NCBI GenBank assembly: GCA_003116995.1
Contig: BDSL01000086.1
Coordinates: forward strand, 413,375-477,374
Source of the DNA: Yamagishiella unicocca
Lineage: Eukaryota; Chlorophyta; Chlorophyceae; Chlamydomonadales; Volvocaceae
Direction of reading: 5' to 3'
Length of the DNA stretch: 64,000 nt
Both the position numbers and the translations under genes were made by a program. The notes below the pieces were generated by a model. It had not been told where the DNA came from. It worked only from the letters and a program-made list of their open reading frames with translations, and did no database searches. Of the stretch, positions 24,101-33,635 are shown piece after piece (positions within the stretch are counted from its first letter, which is position 1; every line of letters begins with the position of its first letter).

Positions 24101-26209
24101 CCGGGCCCTCCGGCGGCTGCCAGCCGCGCGGAGAGACCGGCGCCTGCACACGCAGCAGCTGCTGCGCATGCTGCGGCGAATGGCGGGCTGCAACTCTATC
24201 CTTTAGCTGCACACCACGAACATCAGACCCAGCGTCATCTCGGGGGGGTGCGGCGTCCGGCGCTGTACTTGCGGAGTCGATGCAGCGTCGCTTCGAGGGC
24301 GGCTCAGCCTGGTCGCAGCACGACTGCTGCCGGACTCCCACTTTGCGCCTCACGCCGCATCCTTCGCCGCGCGCTCCTTCGCCGCCGCCCCGCACGACCT
24401 CCCCGCACCGCGGACAAGCACCCTCCTGCAGCTCCCGATCCGAGCCCCGGCTGCTGCCTTCGCCGCAACCACTGCCAGTGCATCCGCCACCGGCACTGCT
24501 GCTGCACCCTCCGCCGCCGCCCCCCACGTTGCTGCTGCCAGAGCCGGCGCCGCCGGCCTCGTCGCTTCCCAGAACCCGCTCACCCACCGCTCCACCCCCC
24601 CCGCCAGCGGTGCGGCGCGCTGGGTCAACGCAAGGGGAGGCGGCGGTGCACACCAACCCATCAGCGGCTGCGGCCTCCGAGGGCTGCTGCCCCGCCTCGC
24701 AGCCTTCCCCCGACGGCGGCACCTCAGGCAGCGAGCCACAAGTGTCCACCTGCAGGTCGCTGCCGCCGCAGCTGCTGCCCGGGCCGCCGCCGCCGCCGCC
24801 GCCGGCGAGGCTGCCGGAGTCGCTGACGTCATCGCTGTCGTACGCGCCCTCTACAAGCAGCCGGGTGAAGGGTGCGACGGAGGAGATGACCGGCCAGCGG
24901 GCAGGGACATGTTCTGCAGGGCCAATGGCCAATCACCCACTAGGCATGTCTGGCTTACCCCTGAAACCCCTGCCGGTCATTGGACTTTCTCCCCCACTGA
25001 CCGCGCTTACCTGCCAGAGCCTGGTCCTCTGGGTCCAGCCACAGCACCGGCGCCAGTCGCTGCCGGCCGTCAGGCAGCGGCAGCGAGCACGCACGGCCAT
25101 CAGGCCCCTGTGGCACAGCAACAGGGAAACTCCGTCGGTGGGCACGAGCAGACCACCAGGCGGTTGAGTCGCAGCGCATGCTACGTCAGTCCGTGCACAG
25201 CAGGCAAGCGGACGCATGCGCATAGTTGAACCGTCGCGAGCTGACGGCACAGCCCTTCTGCAGCCCACCGCCGGTTCGCCGCCGCAGTCGCCTTAAGGCT
25301 ACGAGGGGCATGCAGTCCTGCCTGTCGCATCCAGGGTGCGGGCATGTCACCGCCGCGGGCGTGATCCCCACGGCCTGCAACCCGTGCATTTATGACTGAT
25401 CCCCCTTCATGCTCCTGCTATGTCCTGCAACGCCCTGCTGCATTCCCGGGTTACTTGCTCATCAGCTCGACCGCTGGCTGAGTGTTTGCCGAGTTGAGCG
25501 AACAACGGCAAGTCGCCGCGATCTTTCGATGGGTCGCCGGCGGCGTCTGTGCCAGGTAACGGATACATGTGACACAACCGTCGTGACTGCGTACCGGAGC
25601 GCGCGCATGTGTGAGTCCGTTTGGAGCATCATCCTCGGGCGCCAGTGGCGCCGTACTGCGTGAGTCACAGGTCCGCATCGCCGGCGCCGCAGCGGTGGAG
25701 CACTGGGCCGTCTGCGTTGGTGCAGCAGGCCCTGCAACCTCGTCGAGAAGGGGGGTCGAGGTTGCAATTCAGGTGGTGCTGGTTGTTGCGCCAGTTGTTT
25801 GGCGAGGTGATTGGCGAGCGAAGGCAGAAGGCAAGTGATCGAAAGTGGTGAGCGCTTGGACGAGCGGTGAAGGTGGATGGCCACGAGAACGAACGGGCAG
25901 GGGCCCTTCAAACGGGCAGGGGCCCTTCAAACGGGATGACAATCTGTGACAAGGCCCGCTTATATAATGCCCGCTTAGAGGCGCGGAGAATGAATACTGG
26001 AAGCAGGACACGTTCTTAGTCTGACCGAAGGCAGCGTGTTGTGCTGGCGCAGACATCTCTCCTTCCTAACCAACTGATTTACCCAAAGCAGAGGATGGCG
26101 CTGACATGACCCAGGCCTGTAACGCACTTATGGCGCCAAAAAACGCACCTGCGGCAACCTCATGTTTAGGCTGCTGACCAGCTGGCAGCACTGCTTGGCA
26201 GTCCTCCAT
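21171..26209 (-). CDS. Large low-complexity protein with four Cys-pair motifs (4 exons)
   Basis: No family recognised. Exons 5' to 3': 26209-26083, 24913-21860, 21548-21301, 21230-21171. Phases join perfectly to 1162 residues. The start has a strong context (gccgccATGGAGG) and gives MEDCQAVLPAGQQPKHEVAA; the end is KLQQPPGIR. The giant second exon starts VPARWPVISSVAPFTRLLVE followed by an acidic GAYDSDDVSDSGS, then is rich in Gln, Pro, Ser, Ala and Gly, with a Gln block near 23900-24000. Cys pairs, N to C: CPRCGE (about 24408-24420), CQCRSC (about 23596-23614), CPACLAQ (about 23266-23290) and CRCAHC (about 21322-21348). They could bind metal across disordered loops, but no standard zinc-finger spacing is met. 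If the last intron (weak donor GTTGTT) is retained, the protein ends at 21217. It could be a transcriptional or chromatin regulator; that is a guess from composition. Confidence 0.7.
21579..21636. repeat. Short tandem GGTGAGAGAGGGTGAG repeat in intron
   Basis: A roughly 21-base unit (GGTGAGAGAGGGTGAGTRCC) occurs about two and a half times inside the third intron of the minus-strand gene at 21171-26209. Confidence 0.6.
25892..25936. repeat. 19-base direct repeat in first intron
   Basis: Two head-to-tail copies of a 19-base unit containing CGGGCAGGGGCCCTTCAAA, within the first intron of the minus-strand gene. Confidence 0.7.
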
Positions 26210-28746
26210 GGCGGCTGTGCGTCTTCCGGCGGCTACGCGCTTGCAGCTTCGTTGAGCAAACGATGTAACCTTGTGGTGCCGCACCTCAGCCGACCGTACA
26301 TTCCGAAGATACCGCTGCTCTGGTGTGGCTCACGTTACGAAACTCATAGACAGGTGGATGTGTCCTCGCAGGCGTTCAAAATCAGGAAGCTAAGGAACAG
26401 GGTCGGCACCCAGGATTTGCTGGGCCGTGCGTCCAGCGTGACGGCTGATAGGAATATTACTTGTCGACCACTAGTACAGATTCAGGAACAGCAGGAGACC
26501 CGCAGGTCGTCCCAGTCGCTTGCCAATGTTAGCGCGACGGTAGCTGCAACTGCTCGTATACGCGAATATGTATCCCCAGAGTAGCGCTATAATATAACTT
26601 ACGCGCACGCTGTTCTTGGATGAATGAGGCGCATTTCTCTGCAAAACGCCAAGGTCGCGCGTTCTCCGTCAGGCTGCGGCGGACTTTCAGTGTGCAGTAG
26701 AGGCACAGGAAACAGCAGTAGGATATATATGATAATGGCATCGGGGGCCAATCCGAAGGCAATCATACAGCAACTCGTAACTCGTTCATGCAGTACGAAC
26801 AGCCAAGTACAAACGAGGAAGGGTGGACGGCGACCCCTATTTAATAAATTGTTTTGTGTGTCGTTGCCCGTTCAGAATTAGATATACAGTATCTGCAAGC
26901 CCAGGCGAGTCCAGGAGAAGACGGGGGGCCCATACCGCAACCTGGCGAAACCTTGCCGTACGAGAAGCCAGCGCTAGCAGCCAGGGAAAACAGGACCCCG
27001 CCGCTCCCAAGGAGACGGGACATAGAGAGCAGCCCAGACACCCCAAGGCCCACCGCAGGAAAAACGGCGGGACCAGACAGCCCGGACCGAAAGAGTTGGG
27101 GACAGAAATCCCCGGCTGTCAAGGGCACCATCCACACACCAAAAACGCCCCACACGAAAGGCCGGCCAGCGCACAGGACTTTAGTACAACTGGCAATCCC
27201 ATCAAATTAAGGCCAAGCGGACGTTGGAAATGCAAAATCAAGCAGGCGGCGCCCCGGGTGCATCCACCAACACGGTCCCGGACAACAGAGCTGACAGGTG
27301 CGAGCAAACCTGGAGAAACCAGAAGAACAGGGCCCGGGCCACGTTGTCCTGCCCCACAGCAGTCTCAGGCTGTCGCGGACACCAGGTGTGACACTTTTCA
27401 AAGGCGCAGGTCCGCACAATGGCTAGCTCATGGCGGCCGCGCTACAGTTGTGCTTTCCTGGCTGGCCGTGGCTGGCTGACTCCAGGTCTGATCCGTACGC
27501 TATCGAAAGCGCTCAGGCTACAACTGACCTGGTGGTGGCCACAGTGGCAAACAGGTTGCGTGACGCAAGTCTCCCGGGTGCTGACCCTGGTATACCCGAC
27601 TCCCGGCTGAAGCGCGGCCCACAGCTGCACTGATACTTGCGGGGCAAGATATGATCGGCACTGTCGTTACACGTCTGTAATTGGGCACCTCGTGCGAGAG
27701 GTTACATTGAGCACGGACCTGGAAGGCCAGAGGTGGCATCCCGCCGTCCAAAGGCGGCGTTGGCTGAGTGGGCCTGATGTCGCACCCTATCCCTTCGGCT
27801 CCGATATGAGCCAGCTACCATTGGCCACCTAAAGCTACGGGGCAAGATAAAACGAAGCGCATCTCCTGGTGGCTCTACCTTCTGGTCTGGGGCCCGCTGT
27901 AACACCGGCGCACTCAGGTGGAGCAGTGCCCCATGCCGACACGCAAACCACACAACACCAGCCAGCACCAGCCCGAACAATTACAACAACAACCATTTGC
28001 CTCTAGTTAATTCTGTCCCCCTGCAACGGATGGGACTGCTTTTAACTTGACCGTTTCGTACTCCTTGAGTCTACTCACGGGTGCGACGCTGAAGAAAATG
28101 TGTCGAGGGTAGGGTAGATCCACATGGGCGATCATGGCTCTCGGATCCGTCATGGAAGTGTTGTTTGGAAGCGCCGTGGGAGCTGCACGTAAGGGCGCGT
28201 TTATTGCCCTTGTGCCGGGTAGGGGGTCTGAACCCAGTACCCAGTAACACATATAGTAACAGGAAGCTCGCTTACGTTGATTATTGCGAATTATGTTGTA
28301 TGCGGCATGTGACCAGTTCCAGTGCATACTGGGTCTTTACATAATGCTCACTTGCCGATGGCATTGTGTGTGCCTGCTGCCTACGCCATTGCAAGGCCGT
28401 AATACTTAGTTGCGAAGAAGATTGCTGTCATCAGGTCTCATCACCCTTAGGTTTCGCCAGTGCATCATGAATTAGCTTTCATACCACAGACCAACATCCG
28501 CCACCAGGAATACAATTGGCGGCCGCACGGTCCTCTCCAAACCGTAACATATGAAAAATTCGTTACTCACGACCAAAACTGCGCCTTCGGCTGCAAATGT
28601 TATGCACATCCACCTGAACATTGCGCCGGTAGCTTTTGTATCTGCCGAGCCACACTCTATACCACTCCAGGAAGTTCGGTTATTACCCTCACGTAACGAT
28701 GACAGCAGCCTGTCGTGGAAGCAATGCTACATATGGCAGCACCGGT
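26210..28746. other. Intergenic region with an unexplained A/C-rich segment
   Basis: It holds the 5' flank of the gene ending at 26209 and the 3' flank of TEF5. From about 26850 to 27420 the plus strand is unusually A- and C-rich and has overlapping open frames (26823-27479; 26854-27210, reading PSN at its end) full of Pro, Arg, Lys and Thr. No domain is recognised; a decayed mobile-element fragment is one possibility. CGGGGCAAGATA recurs near 27638 and 27838. A minus-strand TGTAA (TTACA, 28337-28341) probably serves TEF5. Confidence 0.4.
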
Positions 28747-30463
28747 TTACGCGTCACCCTTGAACTGCTTGTTCACGTACGTAAACCCCGCGGTGCCAAC
28801 GACGACACCGAACACAGCCCAGAACGCGATCAAGGCCGTGAGGTTCTCGTAGTAGATGGCGAACGCTGTGCCGGCCACAGCAGTGGCTCCCACCGCGATG
28901 ATGCCCGTGATAAGGACCACAGGGTTGAATGGTGCCGCCGAGGTGGAATCGGCGTACACGCTCGCCGACTCTTTGGTAGGGTCCATGCCCTCAAAGTAGA
29001 CAGTGGGCTGTACCGTGAACACGTTGTTGTTCTCAACCGAAGTGCCGGCGCCACCGCGGCCACGAGCAGACAGGAAGCTGCCCCCGGTCACATCCACGTA
29101 GATCGCCTCTTGCGTAAGCTTGACAGGGTAGATCTGCGAGATTGAGGGCACGGGACCACAGCCGGGACGCATGACCGATCCGCGAGCAGTGAATGGTGGC
29201 ATTACATGCGACGCTTGCGCACAAAGCTGTTCCATGGGTCGGTGGGGGGCTGAACGGAATGCCTCCAAGACAAGCCCGCCTGGGGTAGCGACGTGGGCGT
29301 GGCACTGTCACATGGCATATCTTACATGGCAGGCCTTGTATCTTAACCAAAGGGACAGAAACTATTGGTTCAACGTCGGGAAAGAGCATGTTTCCGACCA
29401 CTGCACTTCAGATGGCACAACGCTGTAGGTCCGCCGCAGTCCATCCCAACATCCGTCGAGTTTATGTATGAACGGGACTGCTGTAACAGTGCTCGATGTT
29501 GATGCTGGCATGGAACATGACCATATCAACATACCCCAGGTACTGCCAGCTGTCAGCTTGTCATGCGCATAACTGCCTAACAGGCTTTCTGGCCATTCAA
29601 GCTAAGTATCACCCTATGCTGACTTACCTCCATTGGCCGGCAGAAGGAAGCAGGCGTCAGGAGGCGGAGCACAGGGTTTTGAGGGTACCAGGACACGACG
29701 GAGCCGTCCTTGAGCGAGAAGAGGCTCGCAGTCGAAGGGCACTCAATGCAGTAATCCTGTTCCCGGGAAATTACCACACGTCAAGAGCTGGGCGATATGA
29801 CGTGCAAGTCGACGCGGGACTGCCTGGGGGGTACTATGGTTGACACTCACCTGGGTAAACTTGGCCTTGATAAACCCCTCGCTGTACGCGCCCTCAGCCG
29901 GAGAGCGAGACTCGATGCAGTAGATCTGATTGCGGTACCAGAACATCAGCACCTGACGGCCGTCAACCTCAAGCTCTTTCCGCACACCTGCAATCATATC
30001 AACGTCGCCAAATATTGTCATCAGGCGTGAATATCCAAACCCTACGTTTCTGTTAAGTGTAAATAGTTTAACTAGCAGCAATAATGCTCCAGCGATGGTT
30101 GCGCACCCTTGGGAAGATCCTCCGGCTGGCATACAGGCACCCAGTTTTCGTTGTCTTGCTGGACCGCGCTTGTCGACGCCAGAGGCTTGATTTCGACTGC
30201 ATGTATTAGAGCAAGCGCAATAGATTGGACGAAGAGCGCGCCGAACAGCGGCCTTTTAGGATGAATGTGTGTGGTCTACACTGACCTGACTCTTCAGTGG
30301 CGCGCAGCCGGAGCTCAGCAGCGCGGTGGGTTGATGTGCGACCATGGGCGCAACGGAAGGCCGGCTGCACCGGCAGACACCGCCTTGCGAGGCCATGAGG
30401 CACCAGCTGCTGCGTGCCACACGCCTTGCCGCTCGATACACGCTGTGACTGAAGCTGCTGCAT
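28747..30463 (-). CDS. TEF5: Thylakoid Rieske-like protein TEF5/PSB33 (5 exons)
   Basis: Homologue of plant PSB33/LIL8, a thylakoid protein that supports photosystem II and light-harvesting organisation. Exons 5' to 3': 30463-30286, 30196-30107, 29987-29851, 29756-29628, 29133-28747; phases agree, 306 residues. The first about 60 residues (MQQLQSQRVSSGKACGTQQL...) look like a transit peptide. The Rieske-fold region follows: WVPVCQPEDLPKGVRKELEV, MFWYRNQIYCIESRSPAEGA, QDYCIECPSTASLFSLKDGS. The C-x-H and C-x2-H cluster ligands of true Rieske proteins are absent (YCIESRS; CIECPST), as expected for this family, so no normal 2Fe-2S site is predicted. Two hydrophobic stretches near the C-terminus (VVLITGIIAVGATAVAGTAF; LIAFWAVFGVVVGTAGF) anchor it in the membrane. 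Confidence 0.92.
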
Positions 30464-30536
30464 TTTTGAGAATGTTCTATACTTTTAGTGGTATAACACA
30501 ATGAGCGAATGTCGTTAATTATGAGCGCACACGAAT

Positions 30537-30541
30537 TTACA
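30537..30541 (-). promoter_or_regulatory. TGTAA polyadenylation signal of LRR/coiled-coil gene
   Basis: TTACA on the plus strand is TGTAA on the minus strand. It lies 105 bases after the stop at 30646 and 74 bases before the TEF5 start on the same strand, so the two genes are very tightly packed. Confidence 0.6.
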
Positions 30542-30645
30542 GTGTGTGGCCGTACCGCAGTGCGAGCCAGTCGTTGCGAGCTCAACCAGACGTTCAATTT
30601 GCCTTGCAGCGAACGGTGTCCCATCAATCGACTTCCTTCGTCTCC

Positions 30646-33310
30646 TCATATCCCTTGCGCCCCTCCTCGCTCCGATTTTAACCGTTTAACCTCCTCCACC
30701 AGCCAATACATGTTGTCGTTCTCCAGCCTTAGCACTTTGTTTTCGCGACACAGCCGCTCCACATCCGTGCGTAGCTGCATCAGTTCACCAGCCTCGCTTG
30801 GTGTCAGCACGCTTGACGACATTGCAGCTGCGCTCGCCATGGCGTGCACCCCTGCAACCGTGCGGCCGCGCATTGCAAGCTCTCAAGGGCGTAGACTCGA
30901 ACTTGACTATGGTTACGGTACTGGGACAACCCATAGGATGCAAATAGGCGATCGAACCGTGCAACCCGACAAGCGCATATTAGGCTGTCGAAAAGTACCT
31001 GCGCCACCACCCGGGAACGAGAGAATGACTCCCCACCAGATAAGTGTACCCACCTGGCGTTGTTGGTCGCAACCCAATTGCTGTTCCCGGCCTGCCGCTG
31101 CCTCCGCCGCTCGCTGGCCTCCCAGCCCTGCACGCCTCGACCTCCTTGATCAAGACCTGCGTGCAAAGCCAGTACCCGACCATGCACACGGAAGGATTCA
31201 CACGTGGAAGAACAGGAGCAGGAACAGAAGGAGGAACGCAGCTCTTTCCTGTCTATTCCTCCCTGGAACTCGCAACCGAATCCAGTAACCACACCTTGAA
31301 GGCGTGCGACAGTTTCGCCGCTGACCCCCAGCGGCAGCCATACACAAGCCCGATCGTGCACCTTGCGTGGAGGCGTGCGTGTCGTACGCCTTGACATCCG
31401 CATAGTTCCCTGGCACCGTCCCCTTTTCCTTTCAGGTCATACATTTTGATCTGACATGCGCCATCGTGTACCCCTCGCGCCAATACTGGTGGCGAACAGC
31501 TAACAGGTGCGCTCCCTTGACGTGGCATGGGCGATTATGGACGCAATGCAAGAGATTACTCACACCCACCCATTCAAAAGCTAGAGAAAACATCCCGACG
31601 CAACAATACCGGTACTCAAGGCTTCAGCACCACGTTTGTGTGTGCTGTGTTTGTGGCCAGCCAACGAACGTTGTTCCGCATTACCAGGTGCCAGTGCCCA
31701 ACCACTGCATCCCCACGCCACATGGTGAAGCCGTTATCACGTCCCAACAACCGTCGGGCGATGACCCACATCGCCACCCCGGCTCCATATGGGCGACAAT
31801 ACGAGGGCTAATCCCCCTGTGCTGGCACAATAGAAACGAGGCCCGCCACCCTTCCCTAGCCCGTCTCGAGAAAAGCCAATCCCGCCCACCGAGCGACCCG
31901 ACCCACCTCACATAGCCGGACAAGCTGCCGGCACAGCTCATTGGGCGACGCCGACGCGACCATCTCCTCCGCCATTCCACGCCTCACGGTCTGCGATGTG
32001 GCGATCAGCTCCTGCTGCTGCCCCGCCAACGTCTTCGTGTCCACATCCTCGCACGCGTTCATGGCCGCTGCAGTGTCGCGCAGGCGCTGCGCAAAGGACG
32101 GGCCGCGCGGCCCTCCTCCTCCCGGCCCGCCGCCGCCTGCGGCGGCGGCGCCGCCGCTCGCCGGCCGCCCTGCCGCCGTGTTCTGCTCCGTCAGCGCCAG
32201 GCCCTCCATCAGCACGTGTTTCGCTAGGTACTCAATGATGACGGGGTGGTCGTTCAGAATCTCGTCGGCCAGCAGCTGTACTGAGGACTGAATGCCGGAG
32301 TACGCGCTGCCGGGGCGGGAAGCGCTGGAGGCGCTGCCAGGGCGGCGGGCGCCAGTGCCGGGCCGGGGCAGCAGGAGCACAGGAGCACCAGAGGGGCCCG
32401 GACCCGCAGGTATGGAGCGAGCCGCTGCGCTGCCGGGCCGCGGCAAGGGCCCCCACGCGGACGTCAATCCCCGGCCGTTTGCATCCGCGGTATGAAGGCC
32501 CGCCCCGCCGTTAGGCCGAGCAGACGTCTCCGCGGCTGCCGTGGCCACCGCCGTGCCGCTGTCGGAGGCTGGTTCTCCTGCGGATCCTTCCCCTGGTGCC
32601 ATGGCGGCAGCACCATGCTCTGATGAGCTTGGGGCTCCAGTTGAAGCGGCGGGGACAGGGGCAAGGGCACCGCCATCCACTTCTTCAAGCGTCAAGATGT
32701 CGACCCGTGGGCCCAGCTCCGGTGGCATCCCGCCGTTAGCGGCGAAATACTCGTTGGCGAGGTCGTAGTCCAGCTGGTTGATAACGTCCCCGTCGAGGCT
32801 CTCAAGCTCTAGCTGCAGCACAACGCGGTGCTTGTAATCCGGCGCCATGGAGCATGGGTTGCCCGCCAGCTCCAGCTCCCGGAGCTTCGGTAGGTTGGCG
32901 ATAGCCACCATTGTCAGGTCCAAGTTGGCAATGTTGTTGCGGAAAAGATGCAGCGTCTGCAGGTTGGTGCACGGCGCCAGCGGGCTGACTTCACGCACCC
33001 GGTTGTTCGCCAAGAACAGGTGCTGCAGGGCTGTGCAATGCCCGATGCCATCCAGGCTAGTCAGGGCGTTGAAGTTCAAATTGAGGCTGGCTAGGTGTCT
33101 GAGGTGCTGGAAGCCGGCCAGTGAGCTGAGCATGTTATGCGACAGCGACATCACTTGCAAGTTGATAAGTCGTTCCGTTTCCCCATAGTCGAACGCATGT
33201 AGCTTGTGATTTCGCAGTGTGAGCTCCTTGATGTCCTCCAGCGCCTCCTCGCCAGTGAGGGCCAGCAAGTTTGCCTCGCTTAAAGGCAAGCTGGCCCCCG
33301 CGGCGGCCAT
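30646..33310 (-). CDS. SDS22-like leucine-rich-repeat protein with C-terminal coiled coil (3 exons)
   Basis: Exons 5' to 3': 33310-31907, 31156-31054, 30851-30646; phases agree, 570 residues. Residues about 20-200 are leucine-rich repeats of the SDS22 type (LQVMSLSHNMLSSLAGFQHL, LASLNLNFNALTSLDGIGHC, LQHLFLANNRVREVSPL, LQTLHLFRNNIANLDL, LRELELAGNPCS) closed by an LRR-cap-like segment YKHRVVLQLELESLDG. A Pro/Ala/Gly linker follows, then helices around ADEILNDHPVIIEYLAKHVL and NELCRQLVRLCEVLIKEVEA, which spans the first splice junction. The last exon carries heptads (MQLRTDVERLCRENKVLRLE, YWLVEEVKRLKSE). LRR plus coiled coil of this type is common in axonemal and basal-body proteins, so a ciliary role is possible but not shown. 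No specific orthologue is claimed. Confidence 0.85.
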
Positions 33311-33635
33311 GCCCGATCTGCTACTGTCTTGTATCCAATTTTGTTGTGGTCTTCAAGGTTGGAAAGCACCTGGCCAAGTCAGGCCTTGGTGCAAGACCGG
33401 TACCTGGGCTGTTTGCAGCCGGCTCAGGTGTATTACCGGGAATCTTAAAAACTACAGTTAATTGCTACAATTATCTCCTATGCAAAGCAATTGCTATCTA
33501 ACTATAATCACAATTTCGTGTCATTGTACATTCCTGCGTTGAGCTCACTTTGACTCCCGACACCCGCGACCCGCAAACTTCGTGACAGTGCAATCGCAAT
33601 ACCCATTTTACGGCAATAGGTCTTCATTGGCCACG
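33311..33635. promoter_or_regulatory. Short divergent intergenic region (shared promoter)
   Basis: Only 325 bases separate the start codons of the minus-strand LRR gene and the plus-strand gene at 33636. It is AT-rich relative to its surroundings around 33440-33540. Both promoters and 5' UTRs must fit here. No individual element is identified. Confidence 0.55.

Noticed and set aside
22585..24832. Other frames inside the 3-kb exon of the minus-strand gene
   Set aside because: Shadow frames of low-complexity sequence; they show no coherent start, end or splice sites.
29601..29760. Functional 2Fe-2S Rieske site
   Set aside because: The C-x-H and C-x2-H ligands are absent from both boxes.
31157..31906. 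Extra exons between the LRR exon and the 31054-31156 exon
   Set aside because: The flanking exons already join in phase and give a continuous helix. Candidate exons (near 31380-31440) lack good acceptors.
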